Assembly (NCBI GenBank): GCA_938083445.1
Contig: CALKCP010000011.1
Location: forward strand, 1 to 64,000
Reading direction: 5' to 3'
From: an uncultured Ulvibacter sp.
GTDB lineage: Bacteria > Bacteroidota > Bacteroidia > Flavobacteriales > Flavobacteriaceae
DNA length: 64,000 bases
Shown here piece by piece: positions 52,717 to 62,162 of the stretch (the stretch's first letter is position 1; every line of letters begins with the position of its first letter). A program made the position numbers and the translations under genes. The notes beneath the pieces were generated by a model. It did no database searches. It was not told the origin of the DNA and saw nothing but the letters and a program-made list of their open reading frames with translations.

Positions 52717-54855
52717 CTAATCAACCGAATCGATTAATATCTGAAGTATTTCAATAGCGGCCTCACTAATCTTAGTTCCCGGGCCATAAATTGCTACTGC
52801 CCCAGCATCAAAAAGATATTGATAATCCTGAGCAGGGATTACACCTCCAACGATTACCATAATGTCTTCTCGACCATAGTTTTTTAATTCCTGGATCACC
52901 TGGGGTACTAATGTTTTATGACCTGCCGCTAGAGATGAAACACCCAATACGTGAACATCGTTTTCCATGGCTTGTTTGGCTGCTTCTGCGGGTGTTTGAA
53001 ATAAGGGGCCAATATCAACATCGAATCCAACATCGGCATAACCAGTGGCAACAACTTTTGCACCACGATCGTGGCCGTCTTGTCCCATTTTTGCTATCAT
53101 AATGCGCGGGCGACGACCTTCCAGAGTTGCAAACTCATCTGCCTTCTCTCTTGCTTTTGCAAAGCTTAGATCCTTACTTATTTCTTTACTATACACACCA
53201 CTAAATGTTTTTATTTGAGCTTTGTAACGTCCAAATTCTAATTCTAAGGCATCACTTATTTCTCCTAAAGTAGCTCGTTCTCGAGCAGCTTCAACAGCTA
53301 AAGCTAACAAATTTCCTTCACCTGTCTTCGCACAACTTGTTAAATTTGAGAGGGTCTCGAGCACTTTCGAACTGTTTCTTTCAGATTTAATCTTGTTAAG
53401 TCTCTCGATTTGGGACAAACGAACTTTTTGATTATCAACATCTAATATTTGTAACGGATCTTCTTTTGCTAAGCGATATTTGTTTACACCAACGATACTG
53501 TCTTGACCGCTGTCAATACGAGCTTGTTTTCTTGCTGCTGCTTCTTCAATGCGAAGCTTCGGAATTCCCGCTTCGATTGCCTTTGTCATTCCACCTAATT
53601 CTTCAACTTCTTGAATAAGTTCCCAGGCTTTATTCGCGATTTGATTGGTGAGATTTTCAACATAATAGCTGCCAGCCCAGGGGTCTACGGTTTTAGTAAT
53701 ATTTGTTTCTTCTTGAAGGTAAATTTGAGTGTTTCGTGCGATTCTGGCTGAGAAATCGGTTGGCAATGCAATGGCTTCATCTAGCGCATTTGTATGCAAT
53801 GATTGTGTTCCTCCAAATACAGCTGCCGTAGCTTCGATACATGTTCTAGCAACGTTATTGAATGGATCTTGTAGTGTTAAACTCCAACCACTGGTCTGGC
53901 AATGTGTTCTTAATGCCAACGATTTTTCTTTTTTTGGATCAAATTGCTTTACGATTTTTGCCCATAACATGCGAGCGGCCCTCATTTTTGCAATTTCCAT
54001 AAAATGGTTCATACCAATTCCCCAAAAGAAGGAAAGTCGAGGTGCAAATAAATCAATATCCAATCCGGCTTTTACTCCGGTGCGAATATATTCCAGACCA
54101 TCGGCCAATGTATAGGCTAGTTCTATATCACAGGTAGCACCCGCTTCCTGCATATGGTATCCTGAAATTGAAATAGAATTAAATTTTGGCATTTTCCCTG
54201 AAGTGAACTGAAAAATATCACTAATTATTTTCATCGAGGCAGTAGGAGGGTAGATGTATGTATTTCGAACCATAAATTCTTTCAAAATATCATTCTGAAT
54301 GGTCCCTGCCAGTGATTCCAAAGACACACCCTGTTCTTCTGCAGCAACAATATAGAAAGCCATTATTGGCAAAACGGCCCCGTTCATAGTCATTGAAACA
54401 CTCATCTCTCCTAGAGGAATCTGGTCGAATAAAATCTTCATATCCTCCACGCTATCAATAGCAACTCCGGCCTTTCCAACATCCCCAACCACGCGCTCAT
54501 GATCACTGTCATATCCTCTATGGGTTGCGAGGTCAAAGGCTACAGACAAGCCTTTTTGTCCTGCTGCAAGGTTTCGCCTATAGAATGCATTGCTGTCTTC
54601 GGCAGTCGAGAACCCAGCATACTGACGGATCGTCCAAGGCCTTCTCACGAACATGGTAGAATAAGGACCTCGTAAATAAGGAACTATTCCAGCAACAAAG
54701 TTGAGGTGCTCAAGATTCTCCGTATCTTTTACGGTGTATTGTTTTTTTATATCTATGGTTTCCGGAGTTGAAAAAACCGTACTCGATGTACCTTCAATCG
54801 ATGTTTTATCGTTTAAATCGGTGCTATCAATATGTTGTAAATTCTTTCTGGACAT
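52717..54855 (-). CDS. mutB: Methylmalonyl-CoA mutase large (catalytic) subunit
   Basis: Interconverts (R)-methylmalonyl-CoA and succinyl-CoA with adenosylcobalamin. The 712-residue protein has the substrate-binding TIM barrel (about 60-420; [32 protein letters not shown]) and the C-terminal B12 domain with [19 protein letters not shown] (the base-off His of DxHxxG) and [17 protein letters not shown]. It is the last gene of a run starting at udk, with a lipoprotein gene between it and the small subunit. It allows propionyl-CoA or odd-chain fatty-acid carbon to enter the TCA cycle. Confidence 0.96.
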   Translation of the reverse strand: MSRKNLQHIDSTDLNDKTSIEGTSSTVFSTPETIDIKKQYTVKDTENLEHLNFVAGIVPYLRGPYSTMFVRRPWTIRQYAGFSTAEDSNAFYRRNLAAGQKGLSVAFDLATHRGYDSDHERVVGDVGKAGVAIDSVEDMKILFDQIPLGEMSVSMTMNGAVLPIMAFYIVAAEEQGVSLESLAGTIQNDILKEFMVRNTYIYPPTASMKIISDIFQFTSGKMPKFNSISISGYHMQEAGATCDIELAYTLADGLEYIRTGVKAGLDIDLFAPRLSFFWGIGMNHFMEIAKMRAARMLWAKIVKQFDPKKEKSLALRTHCQTSGWSLTLQDPFNNVARTCIEATAAVFGGTQSLHTNALDEAIALPTDFSARIARNTQIYLQEETNITKTVDPWAGSYYVENLTNQIANKAWELIQEVEELGGMTKAIEAGIPKLRIEEAAARKQARIDSGQDSIVGVNKYRLAKEDPLQILDVDNQKVRLSQIERLNKIKSERNSSKVLETLSNLTSCAKTGEGNLLALAVEAARERATLGEISDALELEFGRYKAQIKTFSGVYSKEISKDLSFAKAREKADEFATLEGRRPRIMIAKMGQDGHDRGAKVVATGYADVGFDVDIGPLFQTPAEAAKQAMENDVHVLGVSSLAAGHKTLVPQVIQELKNYGREDIMVIVGGVIPAQDYQYLFDAGAVAIYGPGTKISEAAIEILQILIDSVD

Positions 54856-54870
54856 TTTATTTGTCTGCGT

Positions 54871-55452
54871 TTATAGATCGAATAGATACTGATAGTAGGT
54901 ATCCAGGGCTATATACATTCCATAATTTGGATCTACTAAGGCTGCCTTAATGTTCAATCGAAACCGATCAGCCATTAGTTTTGGGGTCATGCTATTTGCA
55001 CTATTGAGCGCTTGGATGGATAATGCCATGTCCTTGTCTTTGATGTTGCTTATGAGGCAATTAACGAACTCACTATTGTAATTAAGATTGCTCATGGCAG
55101 GTTTTCTATCCCAAAGTTGTGTCTCCTTTCTAAGTTCGTTCATAACATTTTTGGTATGGTTAGAAACAATACTTTCATAATCAGCTTGTCCTAAGGCCCC
55201 ATTGTACACATAATTTGCATAGGCTTCGTAGGTAGACATGCCGCTTTGAGAGGGGTCATTTGATTTCGTTCGGTAGTATACTGTGATATCATCAAAAAAG
55301 CTGTAAAGAGCCTCATTTAGTAGCTTTTCATTTGTGCCAGCGCAACTTACCTGCATTGGTTTGTCATTGTATTTATATTCAAAAGGCGCGCTGCATGCTG
55401 AGATAATTAGCACAAAAAAGCAGCCAATTAATAGGTTATAAAATCGATTCAT
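54871..55452 (-). CDS. Hypothetical lipoprotein between the mutase subunit genes
   Basis: A 193-residue lipoprotein of unknown function. The signal peptide ends in lipobox IISAC; the mature part is mostly helical and soluble (NEALYSFFDDITVYYRTKSN, YEAYANYVYNGALGQADYES), with no known catalytic motif. Its start overlaps the end of the small subunit gene by 17 bp, and it ends 16 bp before the large subunit gene. This intimate placement suggests co-expression with methylmalonyl-CoA mutase, yet the protein is exported, so a direct enzymatic link is not obvious. Confidence 0.75.
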   Translation of the reverse strand: MNRFYNLLIGCFFVLIISACSAPFEYKYNDKPMQVSCAGTNEKLLNEALYSFFDDITVYYRTKSNDPSQSGMSTYEAYANYVYNGALGQADYESIVSNHTKNVMNELRKETQLWDRKPAMSNLNYNSEFVNCLISNIKDKDMALSIQALNSANSMTPKLMADRFRLNIKAALVDPNYGMYIALDTYYQYLFDL

Positions 55453-56830
55453 TTTCTAATCTTTTTTGCTCTGTTTTTTCGGATAAACGTCTTTCGATTA
55501 TCGGTTGTATTAATGTTTTTCGAACATTTGTTTTTACAAAGGGGTATAATTCAAGGTCATTTTTCATTTTGTCCTGATTATTGATATGCTTGTTGGTTCC
55601 CAAAAGAACCAACTTCCCTTCATCAAATAGATGTTGTTCTTTGGATGCACTTTCTTTTATTTTTCGGAGTATGATCCCTTCTTTTAACTGCGATAAGAAA
55701 CCGCCACCAGCTTCTATTTCTTTAAAAACTTCAAGTGCCTTTTTTGCCAACTCACTTGTTAGGTTTTCAATATAATAGGACCCATCTGTTGGATTACTAA
55801 CGGCATCGAAATAACTTTCAGCCTTTAAAATTAACAACTGATTCCTTGAAATTCGTTCTCCAAATTCATTGCTTTTATGATATAAAGCGTCATAGGGTAA
55901 ATTGCAAATTGTGTCGGCTCCGCCTAATACAGCACTCATGCATTCTGTGGTTGTGCGAAGCATATTTATATTGTAATCGTATATTGTTTTGTTGCGTTTT
56001 GTTGGCCTCGCAACAATATGACAGGTTTGAGGTACATGAAACTCTTTTGCTATGAGCGCATATAATTTTCGAAGTGCTCTAATTTTTGCAATTTCAAAGA
56101 AGTAATTTGAACCAACGGAAACTTGAAAAGTCATTTTTAGTGCACTCCTTATTCCCTCGTTTTTAGAAGCGCTTGTGTAATGATTCAAGTATTCAGTGGC
56201 TTGAGCGATCGCATAGGCAAGCTGCTGGGTGATGTTTGCTCCCGCATTTTGATAAACGCATGTGTCAACACTTAAAATGTTTTCAGAATCGTTTTTCCGA
56301 AGAAATTTCCCTACTATATCGTGGTCACTTTTTAAGTTGCTAAACCAATTTCCAGTTGAGACCAAATTGCCAATAATATCAATATTGTAGAATGCTGTCG
56401 CCTGTTGCTTCGTTAGATATTCTATTAATTGTGTGATAAATGCCTCAGAAATGAACTTTAGAGTAAAATATATTGGAACATTTTTGAAAGGAAAATTTAG
56501 AAGTGAAGCAGCAATGTTGAATTCTTTTTCAGAAGTGATAATAATGGCCTCAGCACCTCTTTTTATAGCATCGAGCATTAAATTATTTGCAATTGATTCA
56601 TCATCAATAAAAACATCTTGGGCAATTGACCACTGGTTTGGATGTCCAGGAACTGGTTTGGGTGCACTTTTTGCATCCTCTGCGTGATAGAATGGCTTTA
56701 CATTTATTCCTTCGGCACTCTGCCAAACAAGCGTATTGTTGTAATCTGCCCCTTTAAGATCGACTTGAATTTTTTGCTTCCACTGTTTTGCCGAAACCGG
56801 GTCAAATTCGCTAAACAAAAACTTATTCAT
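55436..56830 (-). CDS. mutA: Methylmalonyl-CoA mutase small subunit, short form
   Basis: The structural, non-catalytic partner of MutB. It has the mutase barrel features FDPVSAKQWKQKIQVDLKGA near the N-terminus, KMTFQVSVGSNYFFEIAKIR, and SYYIENLTSELAKKALEVFK. At 464 residues it is much shorter than the about 620-residue subunit of propionibacteria and lacks the C-terminal B12-like domain entirely. It overlaps the septum-initiator gene upstream by 8 bp and the lipoprotein gene downstream by 17 bp. Confidence 0.92.
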   Translation of the reverse strand: MNKFLFSEFDPVSAKQWKQKIQVDLKGADYNNTLVWQSAEGINVKPFYHAEDAKSAPKPVPGHPNQWSIAQDVFIDDESIANNLMLDAIKRGAEAIIITSEKEFNIAASLLNFPFKNVPIYFTLKFISEAFITQLIEYLTKQQATAFYNIDIIGNLVSTGNWFSNLKSDHDIVGKFLRKNDSENILSVDTCVYQNAGANITQQLAYAIAQATEYLNHYTSASKNEGIRSALKMTFQVSVGSNYFFEIAKIRALRKLYALIAKEFHVPQTCHIVARPTKRNKTIYDYNINMLRTTTECMSAVLGGADTICNLPYDALYHKSNEFGERISRNQLLILKAESYFDAVSNPTDGSYYIENLTSELAKKALEVFKEIEAGGGFLSQLKEGIILRKIKESASKEQHLFDEGKLVLLGTNKHINNQDKMKNDLELYPFVKTNVRKTLIQPIIERRLSEKTEQKRLENESIL

Positions 56831-57155
56831 TCTTTTTGTTTTTAATACTGTCTTGATGTTCTATGATGAATATTTCTTCATCATTTTTTTTAAGAAAGTA
56901 GACTTCCCTGGCAAATTTTTCTACCTCGCTACTATCTTTCATTTTTTCTATAAAGACCTTGTCTTTTTTTATTTCTTCTTTGTAAAACGCTTTGTTGTCT
57001 TCTAAGGCCTCAATGTCCTTGACCAGTTCATTGTGAATAAAGAACGAATTTGCGTCGAAATAAAACATCCAAATAAGAAACAAGGAGGCGATAAACACAT
57101 ATTTATTGCCTATATATCGAACCCATTTATTTTGTCTTATTTCTGAAAATTTCAA
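56823..57155 (-). CDS. FtsB/DivIC-like septum formation initiator protein
   Basis: A 110-residue bitopic division protein. A cytoplasmic N-terminus (KFSEIRQNKWVRYIGNK) is followed by one membrane helix (about 20-36) and a periplasmic coiled coil (about 40-75), then EKFAREVYFLKKNDEEIFII, the conserved end of FtsB/DivIC-type proteins in Bacteroidota. The start codon is TTG at 57155; no ATG lies before the membrane helix. It follows udk by 5 bp and overlaps mutA. Confidence 0.86.
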   Translation of the reverse strand: MKFSEIRQNKWVRYIGNKYVFIASLFLIWMFYFDANSFFIHNELVKDIEALEDNKAFYKEEIKKDKVFIEKMKDSSEVEKFAREVYFLKKNDEEIFIIEHQDSIKNKKNE

Positions 57156-57160
57156 GCTAA

Positions 57161-57769
57161 TTATACTAAATTTTGATTAATAATATTTCGAATTAGGTTT
57201 ACCGCAACGGTATTGTGTTTATTGGTTGGGACAATTATATCCGCAAATCCTTTCGTGGGCTCAATAAATTGTTGGTGCATTGGCTTAAGAGTGTTTTGGT
57301 ATCTATCTAAAACTTCATTTAAATCCCTACCGCGGTCGATCATATCTCGTTTGAGTCTTCTTATTAAGCGTTCGTCACTGTCTGCATGCACATACACCTT
57401 AATATCCAACATTTCCCTGATTTCAGCATTCGTTAGAATTAGAATGCCTTCAACAATAATTACTTTTTTTGGGAATGTCCGGATTGTTTCAGTGGTCCGA
57501 TTATGCTCTATAAAAGAGTAGACAGGCTGTTCAAAGGATTTTCCACTTCGCAGTTCTTTGAGATGCGACAGCATTAAATCAAAATCTATCGAATTTGGAT
57601 GGTCGAAATTAATTTTAACCCTATCATCGTAACTTAGGTCACTCGTGTCCTTGTAATATGAATCCTGTGAAATCACACAAACTTCATCTTTGGGAAGTTC
57701 TGCAATAATCTGTTTAACTACAGTAGTCTTGCCGCTTCCAGTACCGCCAGCGATGCCGATAATTAGCAT
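57161..57769 (-). CDS. udk: Uridine kinase
   Basis: Phosphorylates uridine and cytidine in pyrimidine salvage. The P-loop GGTGSGKTT is at 8-16, YKDTSDLSYDDRVKINFDHP binds nucleoside, and VIIVEGILIL is Walker B-like. At 202 residues from the ATG at 57767-57769 it matches the family (213 in E. coli). An upstream extension of 25 codons is open but unlike relatives and contains the promoter element. It is first in the probable operon udk-ftsB-mutA-lipoprotein-mutB. Confidence 0.94.
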   Translation of the reverse strand: MLIIGIAGGTGSGKTTVVKQIIAELPKDEVCVISQDSYYKDTSDLSYDDRVKINFDHPNSIDFDLMLSHLKELRSGKSFEQPVYSFIEHNRTTETIRTFPKKVIIVEGILILTNAEIREMLDIKVYVHADSDERLIRRLKRDMIDRGRDLNEVLDRYQNTLKPMHQQFIEPTKGFADIIVPTNKHNTVAVNLIRNIINQNLV

Positions 57770-58163
57770 AAATATATTGGTTTTCACAAAAGTAGGTATT
57801 AATACCAATTTATATATAAAATGAACTGAATTTTTTACGTTCAAGCCGAAAAACCCTTTCCTAGTATCTAACGGGTTTGTTTCATGTTTGGAAGCTCACC
57901 CATCGGGCTGTGTTGGGGGAACTTTAATATGGCATATTCCTTTACTAATGATTTACAAGTAACCTGTGTACTCTGTTTTTATGTTGAAGTCTTTACCTGT
58001 CTACAGCAGTCTGGAGCGTTTGTCTTGTTTTAAGGTGTTTTCACTTGGGTTTATTAATGGTGTCTTTTGGCTTCATACGGGCCGTAAAAACGTGTTGTAT
58101 CTAGAGTAATGAGCGTTGTTTTTTCTTATCAAAAGATTCCTTTGAAAAGATAATAAAAATGTA
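57770..58163. other. Spacer between udk and the tRNA-Pro(TGG) promoter
   Basis: About 400 bases with no gene. It contains the udk promoter element at the left and otherwise only AT-rich unique sequence; I see no strong hairpin or small reading frame with coding character. Confidence 0.55.
57787..57794 (-). promoter_or_regulatory. Bacteroidota -7 element upstream of udk
   Basis: On the minus strand it reads TACTTTTG, 17 bases before the ATG at 57769. It would drive the udk-ftsB-mutA-lipoprotein-mutB run. Confidence 0.5.
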
Positions 58164-58192
58164 TTGTAAAGTAAATAAAAAGAATATCTTTG
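58164..58192 (+). promoter_or_regulatory. Promoter of tRNA-Pro(TGG)
   Basis: A -33 TTG (58164-58166) and a -7 TATCTTTG (58185-58192) are separated by 18 bases, close to the Bacteroidota standard. The tRNA begins 13 bases downstream. This is one of the two clearest promoters in the window. Confidence 0.7.
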
Positions 58193-58205
58193 CACCTCAA
58201 TTTTT

Positions 58206-58283
58206 CGGGGTGTAGCGTAGCCCGGTTATCGCGCCACGTTTGGGACGTGGAGGCCGCAGGTTCGAATCCTGCCACCCCGACCA
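58206..58283 (+). tRNA. tRNA-Pro (anticodon TGG), CCA encoded
   Basis: A full cloverleaf is visible. The acceptor stem pairs cggggtg (58206-58212) with caccccg (58273-58279). The anticodon stem ccacg/cgtgg closes loop tttggga with anticodon TGG. The T-arm is gcaggttcgaatcctgc. Discriminator A is at 58280 and the CCA end at 58281-58283 is genomically encoded. Promoter and terminator flank it closely, so it is a single-gene transcript. Confidence 0.95.
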
Positions 58284-58290
58284 AAAAAAT

Positions 58291-58317
58291 CCAATCACTT
58301 TTGTGATTGGGTTTTTT
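58291..58317 (+). terminator. Intrinsic terminator of tRNA-Pro(TGG)
   Basis: A perfect eight-pair stem (58291-58298 with 58303-58310) with loop tttt is followed by a six-T run, starting seven bases after the tRNA end. Confidence 0.9.
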
Positions 58318-58318
58318 G

Positions 58319-58359
58319 TTTTATAGGCGTAGTGCCGTTTGGCACTTAAGCCTGTAAAA
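58319..58359. repeat. Nested inverted repeat downstream of tRNA-Pro(TGG)
   Basis: Outer arms ttttataggc (58319-58328) and gcctgtaaaa (58350-58359) pair over ten positions with one U-G. Inner arms agtgcc and ggcact (58331-58336, 58341-58346) pair around gttt. It lies after the terminator, so it is not needed to end the tRNA transcript. Confidence 0.75.
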
Positions 58360-58370
58360 CATAAAAGACA

Positions 58371-58385
58371 ACAGGCATGGCCTGT
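58371..58385. repeat. Short perfect inverted repeat acaggc-atg-gcctgt
   Basis: A six-pair stem with a three-base loop follows the nested inverted repeat by 11 bases and shares the aggc/gcct core with its outer arms. Confidence 0.65.
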
Positions 58386-58678
58386 TTTGAGCTTCTTTTT
58401 ACAAAAGTCTTTTTTGCAAGGTATTTCAATAACTCTTCATAGAAAAAATCATTTCAAAACGACTTAGGTAAGCGGATGAGAAATCCATGAGGTATCTCTT
58501 TTATTTTTTGTTCTATTTCCAAAAACCGAGCTGCTCAAACTTCTCATTTTTTCTTAAACGTTTCTGTTTTAGAAGGAGCTAATTCAAAAATATCGCAGAG
58601 GTTAAAGTAATAATCTTGATAAGGTTAGATAGAGAATAGGCGGTTCAAAGAAATAATAAGATAGTTAATAAAAATCTT

Positions 58679-58686
58679 TACTTTTG
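58679..58686 (+). promoter_or_regulatory. Bacteroidota -7 element (TACTTTTG) upstream of the AsmA-like gene
   Basis: Matches TAnnTTTG but lies 117 bases before the start codon, implying a leader of about 110 nt if it is used. Confidence 0.35.
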
Positions 58687-58803
58687 ATTGAGCCGTGTAC
58701 GTTTCTATAAACCTGTTCTAAAACCGGACCTGTCTTTTTTAGTTTTGTTGTCAAACATGATTTTTGCTCCATAAGTAGCGCACCTAACACTAATTATCAT
58801 ACC

Positions 58804-60405
58804 ATGAAAAAAGCAGCTATATCGATAGTACTCCTTCTAGGAATGCTCTTCTGTGTCTTAAAGGCAGTAGAGTGGCGGGTAGAATCTAAATTTCAAGAAA
58901 GAATAAATTCAAATCCTGATAGGGCCTATGATATTCATTATTCGGACTTTGACTTAGACACTTTTTTTAGAGGGGTGACCTTAGATGATGTTAGTATTCT
59001 ACCTATCAACACTCCAAGTGGAAGTGCTATTAGAGGAGAAGTAGATTATGCTACCGTGAACGGGTTGGTATTGACAGACTTGTTTTTTGGTGAAGGTTTA
59101 ATTATTGATGAAATTGCTTTTGTGCAGCCAAAATTTGAGGTGATACTTAGTAACGATACGATAAGAAAAACAGGGGGTAAAGAATTACAAGAAATGTTTG
59201 GAGATATCTTATCGCGTGCCGAGCTAAATAGCTTTCGGATTCAGAATGGCTCTGTGACGGTAAGAAACCCAATTACACAAGATATAAAAGCACAAATAAA
59301 ACAAATAAATATAGAGGCAACAGAAATAGAAACAGATTCTGTAAAATTCAAACACCTAATACCGTTTGAAGTGGGTAATTTAAGTGTTGATATAGAAGGT
59401 GCTACCTTCAAACCAAACGATTATACTGATATTAGCTTAGGTAGCTTGCATTATAACCTCATGGACAAAGAGATTTTACTGAATGATATTTCCTTGGGTT
59501 ACGCCATAGATTGGGTTGAAGTTAGTAAGCGTCTTGGTTTTCAAAACGATATCATCGAGTTATATGTAAAAGAAATTGGTATCCATCAGATTGAACCTTC
59601 AAAAGATTTCTACACTCAATTAGAAATTGTTGCGCATAAACTCTCTGTCGATGAAATGGACATCAAACTTTATAGAAATAAAAACATGTCAAGGCCAAGA
59701 GACACAAAGAAACCTGTTTTTCAAGGCATTATCAACTCGATTCCATTGGAAGTCCTTATTGATTCCGTTCAAATTTCAAATTCTTCAATAACCTACACTG
59801 AACTTGGAGTTAAAAAAAGCGAGTCTGGATCCATTAAAATTGAAGATATTAACGGTAGTATAAGTGGGATAACCAACATGCCTGAAAAACAAATGCGTAT
59901 TGGTCAATTAGAGGCAAAACTTGATGCGAGTCTTCTTGGGAAGGCAGAAATGAATGTTGAACTAATGGTTCCATATACTGGGAAAACCTTTTCATTAGCT
60001 GTAGCAGTTGGAGAAATGGAAATGACCAGCCTAAACCCTACTCTAAGACCCTTAGCGGGAGTGGAAACAGCGTCTGGACAAATAAAGAAAATTCAGTTCT
60101 TAATGAATGCTGGGCCAGTGAGATCTTCAAATAAACTCATATTTGATTATTCTAATTTAAATTTGAAATTGCTTGGTACAAAGAAGAAAAACAAAGCTAA
60201 GAAAAAGGCACTGCTCTCTGCGCTTGTTAATGGAGCCATTCGACCAACTAATTTACCGGGTCAAAAAAAATACATTACAGCCAAATATCGATCATCAAGA
60301 AACGTTTATCGCTCACCAATTCATTACATCATTCAAGGATTAATTCAAGGCATTACCAGAATAGTTCCAGGAAGATTGGCAAAAAAGTTCATTTTAAAGA
60401 ACTAA
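58804..60405 (+). CDS. AsmA/DUF748-like inner-membrane-anchored envelope protein
   Basis: A 533-residue protein with one N-terminal membrane anchor (about 4-22) and a large, beta-rich extracytoplasmic domain. Segments such as YDIHYSDFDLDTFFRGVTLD, NGLVLTDLFFGEGLIIDEIA and LEVLIDSVQISNSSITYTEL have the repeated pattern of DUF748/AsmA-like proteins, which are thought to bridge membranes or move lipids. A basic linker (KKKNKAKKKA, about 460-470) precedes a C-terminal amphipathic region (IIQGLIQGITRIVPGRLAKK). Family membership is my pattern reading and is moderate; function unknown. Confidence 0.6.
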   Translation: MKKAAISIVLLLGMLFCVLKAVEWRVESKFQERINSNPDRAYDIHYSDFDLDTFFRGVTLDDVSILPINTPSGSAIRGEVDYATVNGLVLTDLFFGEGLIIDEIAFVQPKFEVILSNDTIRKTGGKELQEMFGDILSRAELNSFRIQNGSVTVRNPITQDIKAQIKQINIEATEIETDSVKFKHLIPFEVGNLSVDIEGATFKPNDYTDISLGSLHYNLMDKEILLNDISLGYAIDWVEVSKRLGFQNDIIELYVKEIGIHQIEPSKDFYTQLEIVAHKLSVDEMDIKLYRNKNMSRPRDTKKPVFQGIINSIPLEVLIDSVQISNSSITYTELGVKKSESGSIKIEDINGSISGITNMPEKQMRIGQLEAKLDASLLGKAEMNVELMVPYTGKTFSLAVAVGEMEMTSLNPTLRPLAGVETASGQIKKIQFLMNAGPVRSSNKLIFDYSNLNLKLLGTKKKNKAKKKALLSALVNGAIRPTNLPGQKKYITAKYRSSRNVYRSPIHYIIQGLIQGITRIVPGRLAKKFILKN

Positions 60406-60534
60406 AAAAAGCAGGGAATAATGATTGACAATGATTTCTTTTAGTAGTTTCATACATATTTTTTACTCTGTAAAGGAATTCATCATTTCTAGAATAAAAA
60501 AAACACGTTTCGACTGAATATTAAAATTATAATT

Positions 60535-60542
60535 TAACTTTG
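60535..60542 (+). promoter_or_regulatory. Bacteroidota -7 element (TAACTTTG) of the sugar transporter gene
   Basis: Matches TAnnTTTG, 66 bases before the ATG, leaving a leader of about 60 nt. Confidence 0.4.
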
Positions 60543-60608
60543 GATTCATTGTATTAAACTGATGCCCTTTAATGGGATAAAAAACGAACCAAACCGAACC
60601 TAAGATAT

Positions 60609-61940
60609 ATGTCTAATAATAACGAGGTATTACCTAAAACTCCCGAAAAAACATTTGTTCCAATTCTTATCATAGCCGGACTATTTTTCATTTTCGGTTT
60701 TGTTACCTGGATCAATGGTGCACTGATTCCATTTATGAAAACCATCAGTGAATTAACGGAGGCTCAATCCTACCTTGTAGCATCGGCCTCTTATATCTCT
60801 TTTGTTGTTATGGCCTTACCGGCATCCTATATACTAGAAAAGATAGGCTTCAGAAAAGGGATGTCTCTAGGTTTGGTTGTCATGGCAATAGGTGCCTTAA
60901 TTTTCATACCGGCTGCTGAATCAAGAACCTATTGGTTGTTTTTAACCGGAATATTTATTCAAGGCGCGGGAATGACATTGTTGCAAACCGCTTCGAATCC
61001 ATACATCACAATATTGGGCCCTATTGATAGTGCTGCAAAACGCATCGCCATTATGGGGATTGCAAACAAGGTAGCAGGAGCATTAGGTTCCGTCATTTTT
61101 GGTGCCATTTTGTTGTCTGGAATCGATGATGTAAAAGACAAATTAACTCAAGTTGGTGCTTCTGAAAAAGCGGATTTATTAAATACGATGGCAGACAGCG
61201 TTGTCACTCCTTATATCGTAATGGCTGCTGTTTTATTTGTATTAGGGATATTAATTCTAAAAGCGCCTCTGCCTCATGTTGAAGCAGAGCCTATAGAAGA
61301 TGCGAAGGATGGTGAAAAATCAAAAACAAGTATTTTTCAATTTCCTCATTTATGGCTGGGGGTCATTGCATTGTTTCTTTATGTAGGAGTTGAAGTAATT
61401 GCTGGCGATACAATTATCTCTTACGGAATAGCCTTAGACATTCCTGTTGAAAAAGCGAAGTTTTTCACCCTGTTTACTCTTATGGCGATGGTAGCAACCT
61501 ATGCCTTAGGAGTGTTTTTAATTCCGAAATATATTAGTCAAGCATTTGCATTAAAAGCAAGTGCACTTTTAGGGATTGTTTTGTCTTTTTGTGTGGTGTT
61601 TTCTACTGGATTCACTTCCGTTCTCTTTGTTGCTGCTTTAGGAATTGCAAACGCTTTAGTCTGGCCCGCAATATGGCCGTTAGCATTAACAGGATTAGGA
61701 AAATTTACGAAAACAGCTTCTGCCTTGCTAATAATGGCTATTTCTGGGGGTGCAATTTTACCTCCGTTATATGGTGCGTTGGTGGATAATAGGAAAGAAC
61801 ATCTACTTCAAAGTGGAATCGATACTGCGGCAGCTACCGCCGAATCTGCCTCTTTTGGATACTGGATTTTACTGCCTTGCTATATTGTAATTCTTTATTA
61901 TGCTTTCTCAGGTCATAAAGTTGGTCTTAAAAAGGCATAA
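60609..61940 (+). CDS. Sugar MFS transporter (FHS family, GluP/FucP-like)
   Basis: A 443-residue, 12-helix major facilitator of the fucose/glucose/galactose:H+ symporter family. Family traits are FFIFGFVTWINGALIPFMK (about 21-39), FIQGAGMTLLQTASNPYIT (about 117-135) and IMAISGGAILPPLYGALVD in helix 10. The hydrophilic loop between helices 6 and 7 (about 220-240) is short and acidic. It brings a hexose across the inner membrane. No sugar catabolic gene is adjacent, so the substrate (glucose, galactose or fucose) is open. Confidence 0.9.
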   Translation: MSNNNEVLPKTPEKTFVPILIIAGLFFIFGFVTWINGALIPFMKTISELTEAQSYLVASASYISFVVMALPASYILEKIGFRKGMSLGLVVMAIGALIFIPAAESRTYWLFLTGIFIQGAGMTLLQTASNPYITILGPIDSAAKRIAIMGIANKVAGALGSVIFGAILLSGIDDVKDKLTQVGASEKADLLNTMADSVVTPYIVMAAVLFVLGILILKAPLPHVEAEPIEDAKDGEKSKTSIFQFPHLWLGVIALFLYVGVEVIAGDTIISYGIALDIPVEKAKFFTLFTLMAMVATYALGVFLIPKYISQAFALKASALLGIVLSFCVVFSTGFTSVLFVAALGIANALVWPAIWPLALTGLGKFTKTASALLIMAISGGAILPPLYGALVDNRKEHLLQSGIDTAAATAESASFGYWILLPCYIVILYYAFSGHKVGLKKA

Positions 61941-61978
61941 ATAAAGTTCAAAAATTATGTAAGGTTGTTCCTTTTATA

Positions 61979-61997
61979 ATGGCATTATCAATGCCAT
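61979..61997. repeat. Perfect 8-bp hairpin downstream of the sugar transporter gene
   Basis: atggcatt (61979-61986) and aatgccat (61990-61997) pair around atc, 38 bases after the stop codon. No T-run follows, so it may be a processing or stability element, or a weak terminator. Confidence 0.5.
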
Positions 61998-62118
61998 GTG
62001 CATTTCATTCCCCTATCAATTAAAATAGCTGAGTATTTATATCTCTTAAGCGCAGTAAATATTGTCTTTCTTGATGCTTTTCATTGAATTTTAATTTCGC
62101 ACTTAATAGGAGGTATAC

Positions 62119-62149
62119 TTTGTAGAGCTATGTAAATTAATTATTTTTG
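62119..62149 (+). promoter_or_regulatory. Promoter of tRNA-Pro(GGG)
   Basis: A -33 TTTG (62119-62122) and a -7 TATTTTTG (62142-62149) are separated by 19 bases. The tRNA begins 13 bases downstream, the same distance as at the other tRNA-Pro. Confidence 0.7.
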
Positions 62150-62162
62150 TTCTTTTATTTTT

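Larger units (their letters stand above)
58284..58803. other. 520-bp spacer after tRNA-Pro(TGG) with three hairpins
   Basis: No protein gene is seen. The first 100 bases hold the tRNA terminator and two further inverted repeats (listed separately). The remainder is AT-rich with a -7 element at 58679-58686 for the following envelope protein gene. Confidence 0.55.

Noticed and set aside
58206-58360. tRNA-Pro as an integration (att) site
   Set aside because: No integrase, no direct repeat of the tRNA 3' end, and the flanking genes are ordinary chromosomal ones.
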